Assembly (NCBI GenBank): GCA_013399875.1
Contig: VXAZ01000606.1
Span: forward strand, 1 to 64,000
Reading direction: 5' to 3'
Length of the DNA: 64,000 nucleotides
Origin: Gymnorhina tibicen
Lineage: Eukaryota; Chordata; Aves; Passeriformes; Artamidae
The position numbers were made by a program, and so were the translations under genes. Positions 56,101 through 63,963 of this stretch are shown here, piece after piece (position 1 is the first letter of the stretch; each line of letters begins with the position of its first letter). A model generated the notes under the pieces. That model saw nothing but the letters and a program-made list of their open reading frames with translations. It did not search any database and was not told where the DNA came from.

Positions 56101-59100
56101 TAACCCCAGCATACTTTCTGTTAGTTAGCAGTACCTTCCATAGGTGCAGAGCTGGCAATGTGTAGGGGCAGTACTTCCATGCTGCTCCCCACCACACAGA
56201 TCCAGCACAGGTGACAAGGAGCAGCAGGGAGTGGCCACAGAAACACAGCAGTGGTTGATACCTCTCCCACAGAAGACGTGAAAAGGATTATGGAAAAAAG
56301 GCGGGAGAAGAAAAAAAATCTCAGCCTAGTAAGATTCTCTCAGTTCTAATCTTGTGTGTTTAGGTGATCATAGTGTAGTATGACAACAGAAGTTGTGCTA
56401 AAAATAAATTATTTTGTGAGGTCAGATACTCAGGAGTATGATTATAAGGAAGTTTTAAGAGCCTTGGAGAAAACAGCTGGGTGTACTTCAGGCAAAAATG
56501 TTACTGCAAAATTCAGAAGGCATTAAGAATGCCATCTTAGTTATTTTTCCTCACTTAATACTAGCAAGAAATATTTATAATGTGATTTTTATACCTGCCA
56601 CATGACTCAATGACAGAAATTAATTTTAGTTCAGTTCAGAACCATCCACTAAATCTACATCTATCTACAGTCACTTACACCAATATTTAATGCAAGAGTT
56701 CCTATCTTTCAGAAGTACAACTAATCTTGATCAAAATGTACAAAAGATAGGGAATCCAATGTTTCTTTTGGAAATTTGAATCAGTGTTGGACTAAAACCA
56801 CAATGATCATCAGTCCTACAAAGAGTCCAACTGAATCTATGAAGGCATAGTATGCTGCTTCACCTCTCTGTTGGGCATTCCAGTAGACTTACCTCCTACT
56901 AGGAAATACACTTGGGCCTCCCCCTTGCCCCAACCACATTGCACCTTGAATTCAAGAAAGGAATTGCATTTATAAATAATTAGGAGTTGTAATAAATGGC
57001 AAAATAACCAAACTTGCACTCAAACAAGAAACACAAGTTCATGTTATAACAGAGGTACCCAGATCCTTGTTTGGCAGGTGAACTACTCCATGAGGAAGTA
57101 AGTTTCAAACTACTTCAAAAATACCCCAATGCCCAAGAGGAAAAAGCAAATGACACCTTATCTGTAGAGATGGTCAAAGAAGGATGAGTTAAGGCTGGTC
57201 TATCTGCCATATCCAGACAGAAACTCAGTGATCACTAATCACTGACCTGCAGAAGAAGTGTGGTCCCTAGCACCTGAACTCATGAGACAGTTGACAATTG
57301 TTTTCTGATAGAGATATTACAACAGAAACCAACTCTTCTGAGCTGCTTTGCATGGTCCCAAATTTACGTTCCATAGACATCAAACAAGTACAAAGCATAT
57401 ACAATTTTTAACTATGCTTGTCTAATGTTAATCAGGTAAGAGAAGTTCACAAATACATTTATCTTTGTGTCTTATCGTTAGCCTTAAGACTGTGAAGTAA
57501 CTTCTAAAGTTAGACGATATTTCTAAGATATCAATGTAGTCAGTGATTTCACTGAGACACACAAGGAATTTCTGAATTCCAGAGAAGCCAGATCATGTGA
57601 ATGCTGAAGCATTCTCTAGCCACCAGGAAACACTGCTTAATTAAATTAGATAAAATTTACACTCTGCATAGGAAAACATAAGTATTTAAATTACTTCTAT
57701 TCTAATGATACTGCTCTAATGACCTGAGCTAAGGACTCCTGATATTACTGAAGACTCGTGAGTTAATTAGAAAATTACAACAAATCCGCAGATGACTTCA
57801 CTGAAGGCAGATACTCAACATGATGATAACCAAACTCAAATCATTAAAAACAGGGGCCCAACCTCCTTCTGATACACATAAAGAAAAAACAGTCACTAAT
57901 GGCACAGATATCAAACGTTTGGAATCAACATGGTTGCCTGACAGGCTGTATTAGCTTGGTCTGAAGCACTCTCAGCAAGAGAAGAGTTTTAGGAGCAGCA
58001 TTTGGTATTCTCAACTGAGAGTCCATCACTAGCTTCATTAGTTTGTTAGAAAAGTTACATGACCAGATAATCTTCCCAGGCAGCTGGTATTTCAGAGAAA
58101 AATTAAGTGTATTGCAGCTCACAAGTGAAATTTCTCCTTTTGCCAGGGATTTCAGGTACTTACAGAATCTTCAGATTGAAAAGCTTTAAGCATTTCAGAC
58201 ATCAGGAGACAATGGGCTGTGTTTTAAGTATTGCATTTTTAAAATCTTGATCTTAGGCTTTTTCCATGAATGTAACCACATTTTGCATTAGGGAATACCT
58301 CTACCATCCCCACCCTTAATTTTAGATGATCCTGGGAAGCTTAACAGTCTTAGTGATGTAGACAGGTAAAAACAGTGTTGGGATCAGAGCTGTATGGGTT
58401 CTAATAATTGCAGTTGCTGGACACTAAGGGATCACTCAGGCTGGAAGGGATTTCCAAACTCCTGCTTAAAGCAGGGTCAGCCATGAGGTCAGATCAAGTT
58501 CCTCAGAGCTTTACTCAGTCAGGTCCTGGAAACTTCCTATAGCAACGGCACTTTCCTGGGCAACCTCTTCCACTACTTTACAATTCTCATGGAAAAGGTT
58601 TTCCAGTCTGAACCTCTTTTGTTTCAAATGAAGCTTGTTGCCTCTTCCACCACAGACCACTTGTGTAATCTAGCCCCATCTTCTTGTTAACCTCCTTATA
58701 GGGTGTTCCAGTTGCTAGAAGCCTTCTATTCTCCAGGATCTTTCAATCCTACTTCCCTTAGCTTCTCCTCAAGGACTGGTTGCTGAGGGCCTAAGCCCCT
58801 GATCGTCTTGGTAGCCCTTCACTGAACTTGCTGAAGTCAATTAATGACTTTCTTGAACTGGTGTGCCCCAAACTGGACATTGTTCCAGATGCATTCTGGC
58901 AAGTGCTGAGGAGTGGAGATAACCACTTCCCTCAATCCAGTGTCCATGCTTCTGCTTACCTCACTGCCTTCTAAGACCTCTAGGCCCACTTCAGACAGTT
59001 GCTTTCATACAATCAATTTCCACTCTGTACCATCACAACAGGTTATTTCTCCCCAAGAGCAGGATTTTTCATTTTTGAATTTCATGGGTTTCCTATCAGC

Positions 59101-60204
59101 TAATTTATCCAACCCACTTAGATCCTTTTGAGTGACAGATCCAGAGTGTCAAATTGTCCCACATACCTGACATAACCTAAAAGCTTGATGGGGGTGCACT
59201 ATCATCTCCTGTACATCACCGAAAGAGATGTTAAACAGGACCTTGCAACTGTGCTAGTCCACTTATTACTGGCCTCCATTAACCACTGTCCTCAGAGACC
59301 AATTATCTAATCTGTTTTGGCTTTTCACTTGCCTATTCAGTTATCCATTCAGATCATAAAGTAGTAGACCACATGCTGCTTTTGGGATACGAAAACTAGT
59401 ACAAATATCGAATTCATAAGGCTCAGCAGTACCTCATGCAAAATCCTTTATCTGCCTGGATGCTAAAAAATTTGTGCAGCATAGAATACAACTTCAACTT
59501 TTAATATGCACTTCTGAAAATCCAAACCATTTTAATATTATTAATAAATGCCAGTTATTAGTAAATTTTTGCTATATTATATCCCAACTACACGCATTTA
59601 ATTAAATGATGGCATTAGATGAGGAGAAGAAAATAAGAAAAGGCTAATATTAAGCTCAATGTATATTAATGATGAATTGTGAAATACAGTAAAATGTGAT
59701 ACATTCTGAAACTGTTAACAAACTGGAATAATTTTACTCTTTAACTTCAACATGTAAAATAAAATTGCAATGTAAGGACTTAGCCATACAAAATAATTTT
59801 CAAAGAATTTGCCTTTTCCTGAACAATAAGCCTGTCTGCTCACACACAAAACAGATCCTATAGATAGTGCATGTTCTATTGTATTTTTACATGACATTTC
59901 AACAAAACCAGACACACTTACTGGATAGCCAGAATAAAATTAAATTGCAGGTGGGAAAATTGTCCATCGAACATCATGAAGGGAGACATTTTGAAAAAGA
60001 TATCGTATTTAAACGCAGTTTAAAAATTTCACCTAGTTAAAAAAAGAAAAGGACATGTATGCCCTTGAAGTAGAGAAGACTTACTGTATCATGTTGCCTG
60101 TTATCTTTTCCTGATACGATCAAGAAGTAGTTCCATGCCAGCAGCAACAACAAAGCCAGTGGTATCATGTAGAGCTCAAAGTTCCAGACCACAAAAAGAA
60201 AAAG
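8124..60204 (-). CDS. MCTP1: MCTP1, C-terminal part (last six coding exons; 5' part outside window)
   Basis: Seen: six minus-strand exons join with consistent phase into 187 residues and a TAG stop. Approximate layout: residues 1-30 first hydrophobic segment ([18 protein letters not shown]), 41-58 acidic linker, 59-95 amphipathic segment, 101-131 second hydrophobic segment ([12 protein letters not shown], then IPLRY), 133-187 cytosolic tail ending KRKKNNPA. Known: MCTPs carry three C2 domains followed by two membrane segments in a PRT_C-type region. C2 domains of MCTPs bind calcium, and the proteins are linked to ER or endosomal membranes and to presynaptic function. Inference: this is the membrane anchor of an approximately 1,000-residue protein whose C2 exons lie above 64000. 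MCTP1 is preferred over MCTP2 because of the acidic [17 protein letters not shown] linker and the KRKKNN tail. The span includes introns. Confidence 0.94.
8196..9256 (-). other. MCTP1 last intron (1.06 kb)
   Basis: Shortest intron in the window. Donor GTGTGT at its upper end, acceptor aaacag at its lower end. The interior has a pyrimidine-rich plus-strand stretch at about 8860-9080 with a 129-codon plus ORF that has no recognisable family. No repeat was identified. Reading from the previous exon into this intron gives eleven codons and then a stop. Confidence 0.85.
9257..9354 (-). CDS. MCTP1: MCTP1 exon: cytosolic tail, INKFTKK segment
   Basis: 98 nt: two bases completing Gly, then 32 codons reading [20 protein letters not shown] and on through [12 protein letters not shown]. 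The INKFTKK and FLSRVPSD motifs are family hallmarks. Acceptor is ttgcag. The donor GTGTGT after CAAGTG is weaker than the other donors in this gene, but is the one that keeps phase with the next exon. Other GT dinucleotides lie two and four bases further on and would shift the frame. Confidence 0.93.
9355..12821 (-). other. MCTP1 intron (3.5 kb)
   Basis: Lies between the second-membrane-segment exon and the INKFTKK exon. Mostly unique AT-rich sequence. A short direct duplication lies at 10032-10076. I see no LTR, CR1 or RNA gene in it. Confidence 0.85.
10032..10076 (+). repeat. Two-copy 21-bp direct repeat
   Basis: The 21-mer ctttgagaacctggtttgtgg (first 20: ctttgagaacctggtttgtg) occurs at 10032-10052 and again, identical, at 10056-10076, separated by three bases. 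Local tandem duplication of a 24-bp unit. Confidence 0.9.
12822..12931 (-). CDS. MCTP1: MCTP1 exon: second membrane segment
   Basis: 110 nt: one base completing Asn, 36 codons, one base of a Gly codon. It encodes [17 protein letters not shown], continues through [18 protein letters not shown], and contains the IPLRY turn typical of the MCTP second hairpin. Acceptor is ctttag and donor is GTAAGT. Reading into the intron gives a stop right after IWGK, so retention would truncate the tail. Confidence 0.96.
12932..15682 (-). other. MCTP1 intron (2.75 kb)
   Basis: Intron between the amphipathic exon and the second membrane exon. It contains an A/C-rich low-complexity stretch with one ambiguous base at 13687. 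Open frames on both strands next to the membrane exon (about 12965-13400) have no recognisable protein family and are not supported as exons. Confidence 0.85.
13668..13740. repeat. A-rich / A+C low-complexity tract with one N
   Basis: Runs of 4-9 A separated by CC or CCC, with a single N at 13687 directly after four C. The N probably marks an unresolved homopolymer length. Not coding. Confidence 0.85.
15683..15792 (-). CDS. MCTP1: MCTP1 exon: amphipathic segment between membrane spans
   Basis: 110 nt, starts in phase 0 and ends with two bases of an Asn codon. It encodes [15 protein letters not shown], then a segment containing [20 protein letters not shown]. Acceptor is tttag and donor is GTAAGT. 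The helix-like sequence immediately before the second hydrophobic segment is characteristic of MCTP family proteins. It is separated from the acidic-linker exon by a 28.5-kb intron. Confidence 0.95.
17518..18011 (-). mobile_element. Solo LTR, 494 bp, 5-bp duplication ATTCA
   Basis: On the minus strand it begins TGTCCTGGTTCC and ends TTATGACA, i.e. TG...CA. The duplications ATTCA lie at 17513-17517 and 18012-18016. A 5-bp duplication fits class III (ERVL-like) endogenous retroviruses in birds; the family name cannot be given without a library search. It is in the same orientation as MCTP1, so its own poly(A) signal would act on the host transcript. No internal viral sequence remains. Confidence 0.9.
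18451..19076 (+). mobile_element. Solo LTR, 626 bp, 5-bp duplication ATTTC
   Basis: Begins TGTGTTGAAAC and ends GGAATCA. ATTTC occurs immediately before (18446-18450) and after (19077-19081). The body shows a C/A-rich 5' part, a pyrimidine tract and gccagtaaagtttt near a presumed poly(A) region. It is related to the inverted copy at 20180-20850. Antisense to MCTP1. Confidence 0.8.
20180..20850 (-). mobile_element. LTR related to 18451-19076, opposite orientation
   Basis: Read on the minus strand it shares with 18451-19076 the order of a TG start, a short GGATGCCTTTGTG-like block, a CCACCTGGG...GGGCCCA..AAAGCCAAGGGG-like block, a pyrimidine tract, a TTTATATTGAT block and TTGCCAGTAAA. A short tandem duplication (gacagaaactccaa twice) lies at about 20540-20570. 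No matching target duplication was found, and both ends are approximate. Confidence 0.7.
22232..22981 (+). mobile_element. Candidate solo LTR with TATA-like box
   Basis: A TG start and a CA end are bracketed by AATAA at 22227-22231 and 22982-22986. Inside lie a TATA-like gggtatataagg near 22550 and a long pyrimidine tract at about 22740-22810, followed by gagtaaatgtgtattaa. These resemble a U3-R-U5 layout. The duplication is AT-only and could be chance; the boundaries are therefore tentative and the family is unknown. Confidence 0.4.
22986..23062 (+). mobile_element. CR1 3' tail
   Basis: Contains ggggttggactagatg, ccagaggtcccttccaa and the terminal attctgtgattctgtg, the CR1 3'-UTR end with its 8-bp tail repeat. 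Only about 75 bp is present, as is usual for 5'-truncated insertions. Confidence 0.88.
26258..26440. repeat. A/C-rich low-complexity tract (G/T-rich on the transcribed-RNA strand)
   Basis: About 180 bp almost free of G and T on the plus strand, with C runs of 3-7 interspersed with A runs. The minus strand, which has the MCTP1 mRNA sense, carries several runs of four or more G. A 150-codon minus ORF across it is an artefact of composition. Confidence 0.85.
30047..30105 (+). mobile_element. Short diverged CR1 3' tail
   Basis: Reads gatgatcttaatgatccc, then ttctaacctaaactattc and a tgattttatga end, matching the last about 55 bp of a CR1 element with several substitutions. Confidence 0.7.
31335..31375. 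repeat. AT-rich (TAA)-type simple sequence
   Basis: Imperfect run of taatatt/attaat units with very low complexity. No function is suggested. Confidence 0.7.
36257..37297 (+). mobile_element. Solo LTR, 1041 bp, 5-bp duplication CTTAC
   Basis: CTTAC lies at 36252-36256 and 37298-37302. The LTR starts TCTAATGGGTTTGCATGG, where TG is expected, so the second base is probably mutated. It ends CAACCCACCACA. A poly(A)-like region with tttgttagtagtaaatta lies near 37100. The internal part has repeated ctgcag/ggagcagg motifs. Orientation is antisense to MCTP1. ERVL-like by duplication length. Confidence 0.9.
38069..39119 (+). mobile_element. Solo LTR, GC- and CpG-rich, 5-bp duplication TAGAC
   Basis: Begins TGTCCTGGGG and ends CAAACCAAGACA. 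TAGAC lies at 38064-38068 and 39120-39124. The first 550 bp contain roughly thirty CpG dinucleotides counted by eye, unlike the surrounding AT-rich intron, together with a short (CCCAG)n run. The assembled length of 1051 bp includes a 216-bp duplication around one N, so the true length is probably near 834 bp. Antisense to MCTP1. Long ORFs on both strands here are a consequence of GC content. Confidence 0.92.
38621..39053 (+). repeat. 216-bp direct duplication separated by one N (probable assembly error)
   Basis: The segment from gcactcgactgcggatc to aaagggattg at 38621-38836 is repeated at 38838-39053, with only an N at 38837 between the copies. They appear identical over the full length. 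Only the second copy continues into the LTR 3' end. A single N at the junction is typical of gap filling with overlapping flanks. Confidence 0.93.
43947..44137 (+). repeat. 191-nt pure purine tract with (GAAAAA)n microsatellite
   Basis: No pyrimidine occurs from 43947 to 44137. The part from 44005 is a regular hexamer GAAAAA repeated about 22 times; the first part is irregular GGAAAA/GAAGAA. On the MCTP1 transcript this is a (CUUUUU)n pyrimidine tract that begins 180 nt after the 5' splice site of the 54-nt exon. The 141-codon Lys/Arg-rich ORF is not a gene. Confidence 0.95.
44318..44371 (-). CDS. MCTP1: MCTP1 exon: 54-nt acidic linker
   Basis: 54 nt, phase 0-0, 18 residues starting [12 protein letters not shown] and ending DRDDK, 12 of them Asp or Glu. 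Acceptor is ctgcag and donor is GTAATT. It joins HDT from the previous exon to DSEKKG in the next. The acidic loop lies between the two membrane segments and distinguishes MCTP1 from MCTP2 as far as I recall the families. Because it is symmetric and short it could be skipped without a frameshift. A long pyrimidine tract (on the transcribed RNA) begins about 180 nt into the downstream intron. Confidence 0.93.
46738..47402 (+). mobile_element. Solo LTR, 665 bp, 5-bp duplication CTCAC
   Basis: Begins TGTCCTGGGTTAC and ends TTTCAAACCAAGACA. CTCAC lies at 46733-46737 and 47403-47407. The U3 contains an imperfect direct duplication of about 56 bp with a 63-bp offset (46807 and 46870, both starting ctccctctgg). 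A (TA)n run lies near 47238-47250. Its ends match those of the LTR at 38069-39119, while the bodies look unrelated. Antisense to MCTP1. Confidence 0.92.
50391..50433. other. Assembly gap of 43 N
   Basis: The gap is flanked by the same 21-mer on both sides (50370-50390 and 50434-50454, starting ataatgtaatttattctg). The flanks therefore probably overlap, so the real sequence may lack both the gap and one copy. Confidence 0.95.
54150..54580 (-). mobile_element. CR1 LINE 3' region
   Basis: Read as its complement, it runs from the CR1 3'-UTR (ggcagaggttggcagggac, cacaacctctcacagc) through tgtggccattgatactgtcc and ggagcaccactggga to atcatcttcccttggctgg, in CR1 order. Degraded, with no open frame. 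Confidence 0.82.
54905..55160 (+). mobile_element. CR1 LINE 3' end
   Basis: Contains aggacaaggggcaatagc, gaagagattcttcattgtg, caggttgcccagagaagc, tgccccatccctggc, ctttgagcaacctggtct and ccgtgattcc, the terminal 250 bp of a CR1 element in sense orientation. Opposite in orientation to the fragment about 330 bp to its left. Confidence 0.88.
55195..55300 (-). mobile_element. CR1 LINE 5' fragment (ORF1 esterase-like region)
   Basis: The complement reads gatccacctcaccacatg, then ggggcaaaatcttctttccc and a gagagcattaaacta end. This corresponds to the GIHL...GK...L.RAL(N) segment of the esterase-like ORF1 of CR1 elements. Short and damaged; independent of the 3' end next to it. Confidence 0.6.
55439..55528 (+). 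repeat. Four-copy imperfect minisatellite
   Basis: The 14-mer gctacctatttggt occurs at 55439, 55457, 55487 and 55515, with spacers built from catggaagat and gaagat. Copy spacing varies (18, 30, 28), so it arose by unequal local duplication. Intronic and non-coding. Confidence 0.9.
58425..59410 (-). mobile_element. CR1 LINE, about 1 kb, diverged
   Basis: The complement of a CR1 3' end: ggatcactcaggctggaagg at the left, then cctgggcaacctcttccac, ctcctcaaggactgg, gtgccccaaactggac, aaaagcttgatggg and gatgttaaacaggacc towards the right, all in CR1 order. It is the longest CR1 piece here and carries multiple stops, so is inactive. Confidence 0.82.
60085..60204 (-). CDS. MCTP1: MCTP1 exon: first membrane segment
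   Basis: 120 nt, phase 0 at both ends, 40 residues. It opens [15 protein letters not shown], runs through a leucine-rich stretch into AWNYFLIV, and ends [10 protein letters not shown]. Acceptor is cttctag and donor is GTAAGT just below 60085. The WNFELYMIP signature followed by an L-rich core is the first half of the MCTP membrane anchor; the following KDNRQ is cytosolic. The preceding coding exon was looked for between 60205 and 64000 and not seen, so that intron exceeds 3.8 kb. Confidence 0.95.
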
Positions 60205-60535
60205 CTAGAAGACAGAGCAGGAAAAAAAGTGATTGAAATGAGCATTACATTAAACTCTTGTGCAAAGTTAAGACCAATAAATTAAAACAATTCTAAAGAA
60301 ACCCACATCTCCTTAGACAGGAGCATTGTTCACCCACTTTGCTGACTCACACTTACCTGCACGATACAACTGCTACACTTCCCAATCCTTCCTACCTTAA
60401 TTCTTGGAAAAGAAAAATTGATGTACTATCACCTAAGAGGAATATTAATTGTTCTCTCATAAATAATGCTTATGTGGACAATGCAAACTAGCATAAAAAT
60501 AAGATTACATTTTAAGAAAGGTTAGCTGCTTTCAT

Positions 60536-60870
60536 GAATCATAGAATCACAGAATGGCTTGGGTTCGAAGGGACCTTAAAGGCCACCTAGATCCACCCCC
60601 CCACACAAGCAGGGACACTTCTAGTAGACCAGACTGCTCAGAGCCTCATCCAACCTGGCCTTGAACACTTCCAGGGATGGGGCATTCACAACTTCTCTGG
60701 GCAACCTGTTCCAGCGTCACCACCTCAACAATAAGGAATTTCTTCCTACTATCTAATTTAAACCTATCCTCTTTCAGTTTAAAGCCATTACCCTTTGTTG
60801 TATCACTACATACCCTTGTAAAAAGTCCCTCTCCATTTGTAGGTCACAGGGATGTGATTAATTTAAAGAA
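60536..60870 (-). mobile_element. CR1 LINE 3' end
   Basis: The complement of the tail (atcatagaatcacagaatgg) is at the left edge, followed by gggttcgaagggacctta, catccaacctggccttgaa, gggatggggcattcacaac, ctgggcaacctgttccag and aaggaatttcttcctac. This is the best-preserved CR1 in the window, 5'-truncated at about 330 bp. Confidence 0.93.
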
Positions 60871-61067
60871 GACCTCAACGTGTTAGTGAGTCTGGTTTTA
60901 GCTTTGAAACAACCCTGTAGCAGTGGAAAGGTGGCACAAGCGTTGAATAAAGATTATTTAGAAAAAAGAACGTGGTCATTTTGTAGTAATGTCATACAAA
61001 CAAGCAGAAGTAACAATCAGAAATCTTTTGCATGGAAAACTAGCAAAAGATCACAGTAAAAGCTAAA

Positions 61068-61150
61068 ATCATATAATTATTTAATAAAAATAAATAAATT
61101 TTAATAAATAAAAATATTTAATCATAAAATCATATTATAATTTTAACAAA
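61068..61150. repeat. AT-rich low-complexity stretch
   Basis: Runs of aataaa/ttaat with almost no G or C over about 80 bp. Resembles a degenerate (TAAA)n tract. Not assigned to an element. Confidence 0.75.
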
Positions 61151-62252
61151 AGTATAGTAAAATAGAACTGACCACAGACTCATAAAAAATGGAATTAAAA
61201 ACAATGCTGAGAAGCCCCCTAAATCCACCACTTTGAAACCTTTGATTTGTTGCAGTGTTTGCTCAAAACAGCTCAAGTGCCCTGTGACCAGGGACTGCCA
61301 GAAGCCTGGGTGGGTTACATCTCCTGGAGACGTGTGCCTAAATAACTGGGGCAGCTCTTCAACATGGGATCCACTTGGGGATTACACCCCTGTAGAAATC
61401 CATCCCCACTGCCAGCTCCATACACCACAGCCTAGACATTGTTCCCTACTGATGCTGCTACAAAATTAATGGTTTACAGGAAAGAACTAAAAATAATTGG
61501 ACTTGGATGGGGTCAAACTAAAACCATTTTTATCTCCAATTTTCCCTGTGAATGAACCCCCCTTTCATTTAAGCCAGCTGTAGCCACAACTTGGGTTTGT
61601 TTTCTTCAATAAACAACAAAACAGTGAAATAAAACAACAAAAACAAAAAAAGTGAAAGCAAATCACACTGTACCACAGCTGGAAAAACATCCAGAAATCT
61701 TGATAAGCCTTTTCATCCAAATAGTTAAGCTTTTGAATATTTTTACTTTTAATACCTACTAAAAGGAATGAAGGTGTTGTGCTACAGAATTCGCAAACCT
61801 AAAGCAATGCCAATATCTAGGTACACCAAAACAGAGCTCATTTTCCCAAATTAGTCATCAAGATGTGTATAAAGATGAGTAAGAATAAAATGCAGATTTT
61901 AACAGTCTTCCGCTAGATTTTTGTTCGGAGTTAAAACAAAATTTTCTAATCAAATACAAGCTCCCACATAGAAAGAAAAAAAAAAAAAAATCTACATTTT
62001 AGGTAATCTCTCTCAAGATCAGCTAACTTACCTCACCCCTGTGCTTTCTACCACTGTTTACTATGTATATGCAAGTCCTATGAAACTGCAAGACAAACAT
62101 GATAAATACTGAAAGAACTGAAAAAGAAGTGTGTGTTAGACAAAAACCAGGATATTGACACTTCTAACAGTTTTTTATTTGAAAGAAAGATGCTTTTCTG
62201 ATGTTGTTTAGTTTAAAAGGAAATCTATTAGACATGTTAATGCATAAGAAGC

Positions 62253-62839
62253 TGTGCTGGTTTCAGCTAGGCTAGAGTTAATTTCTACTAGTAGCTGTTT
62301 TGGATTCAGAATGAGAATGCTGTTGATAACACACTGATGTTTTGGGTTTTTTGGTAAGTTGTGTTTATCCAAAGTCGATGACCCTTTTTTGCCTTGTCTC
62401 ATGCTCTGCCAGTGGATGGTATTCAAAATAACCTGGGAGGGAGCACAGCTGGGACAGATGACTTGAACAGACCAAAGGGGTATTTCCACTCCATAGAACG
62501 TCATGCCCAGGATATAAACTGGGGGGAGTTACCCAGAAGGGCAGGTGGTCTGGGTTCAGGAAGAGGGGTCTGGCAAGGGTCAGCAGGTGGTGAGAAACTG
62601 CATTGCACATCGCTTGTTTTGTTAGGGTTTTTTTTTTTTTCATTTTTATTACCATTATTTTTATTTACCATTATTACTGCATATAACTTTATTTTCAATT
62701 ACTAAACTGTTCTTATGTCAACATAAAAATTTTACTTCAATTCTCCTCCTTATTCCACCAGGATGTGGGGGATGAAAGGCGGGGTTTGAGCAAGTGGCTG
62801 CATGATGTTTCATCTCCAGCTGGGCTTAAAACCACAACA
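62253..62839 (+). mobile_element. Solo LTR, 587 bp, 5-bp duplication GAAGC
   Basis: Begins TGTGCTGGTTTCAGC and ends TAAAACCACAACA. GAAGC lies at 62248-62252 and 62840-62844. A TATA-like ggatataaactgggg lies near 62511. The overall layout, with a T-rich block and ttactaaactgttctta before the end, matches a common avian LTR family. Antisense to MCTP1. Diverged, with no internal viral sequence. Confidence 0.9.
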
Positions 62840-63905
62840 GAAGCAAACAACATCTCAGAGCACTCAAGAACTGTTCTGTGAGCTTGCTGTCTATAAGAGA
62901 GTGGTAGATTAGATGTAACCAACTTACAATAAATATTGTGTCTCAAAAGAAAAGCAAAAAATCCATGCACACTTTAACCCCAGAAATGCCCTGAGTCAAT
63001 GGATGCGCACTGAAAGGTGCTCTGGAAGCCAGCAAACAGCACCAAATATCAGAAAAGTAAGTATTAGAAATGACCTGTTGAGAAAAGGCAACACATACAG
63101 TCTTTCTTAGGGCCCCAGCTGAACGTTGGTTAGAGAGAGGTTAAGAAAATCAGGTTCTATTCAAACAATCCCCAGCCCCAGAGAAAAAAAGCCAACAATC
63201 TACACAGAGTCTCAGGAGACATGGACCTGACTGGAGTCTGAGGAACACGGTCATCATGTACTCTGGAATCCAGAATATCAATGAATTCTCATCCAAACAC
63301 TTCTCACTTAAAGTTTCTAAATGCCAAATGACCTTCAAGGGCATTAATTCCTTACAGTACTGAACTCAGAGGGCCAGTAAAACATTATATTAAGATACTA
63401 CCTCTTTACAATTTGTACAACATACCATTCAAAATTGTGGATATTACACCTGACATCTCCTGAAGATGATTTTGCTGACCTGCCACCTTAGTTTCCATCT
63501 AGTCTGGCTGAATTTTAACCAGCTCCTCCTTTCAGGCAACTGTCTCAGCCAGGCACTACAAAAACAGTGCAACACAAATAAGATGTGTGCTGTGTGAGAC
63601 CAACATAGTGATGGCACTGTGACCTAAATGGCCTCGTTATTCTTCCCAGACAAAAAATGCACTCATGAAATCCGTATGAGAGAAAATAAGCAGATTTCCA
63701 GTATCAGACAAAACTTTTAAGTAAACATGAGCAAATCCAAAATCTGGTGCAGAACAGCAAGAAAACTCCAGGACCCAGTTATTATATGTAAAAGGCCTGA
63801 TTGTTGAGGTGAAAAAGAAGGGAAGTGCTATGTACAAATCTTCATGAAAGGTGGGAAAGTAACCCAACATACCCATCCATTAAGAAAGTATAGACCAAAA
63901 ACTCC

Positions 63906-63963
63906 CCAAACCAAACCAAACCAAACCAAACCAAACCAAACCAAACCAAACCAAACCAAACCA
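63906..63963 (+). repeat. (CCAAA)n pentanucleotide microsatellite
   Basis: Uninterrupted CCAAA repeated 11.6 times. Likely polymorphic in length. Confidence 0.97.

Larger units (their letters stand above)
44372..60084 (-). other. MCTP1 15.7-kb intron
   Basis: Lies between the first membrane exon and the acidic-linker exon. Holds the LTR at 46738-47402, a 43-N gap at 50391, CR1 fragments between 54.1 and 59.4 kb and a small tandem repeat at 55.4 kb. The stretches 44.4-46.7, 47.4-50.4, 50.5-54.1 and 55.6-58.4 kb show no recognisable gene or repeat by eye; a purine-rich patch lies at about 48490-48550. Confidence 0.85.

Noticed and set aside
63906..63963. Regular repeats as a CRISPR array
   Set aside because: Simple pentanucleotide without spacers, in a vertebrate genome.
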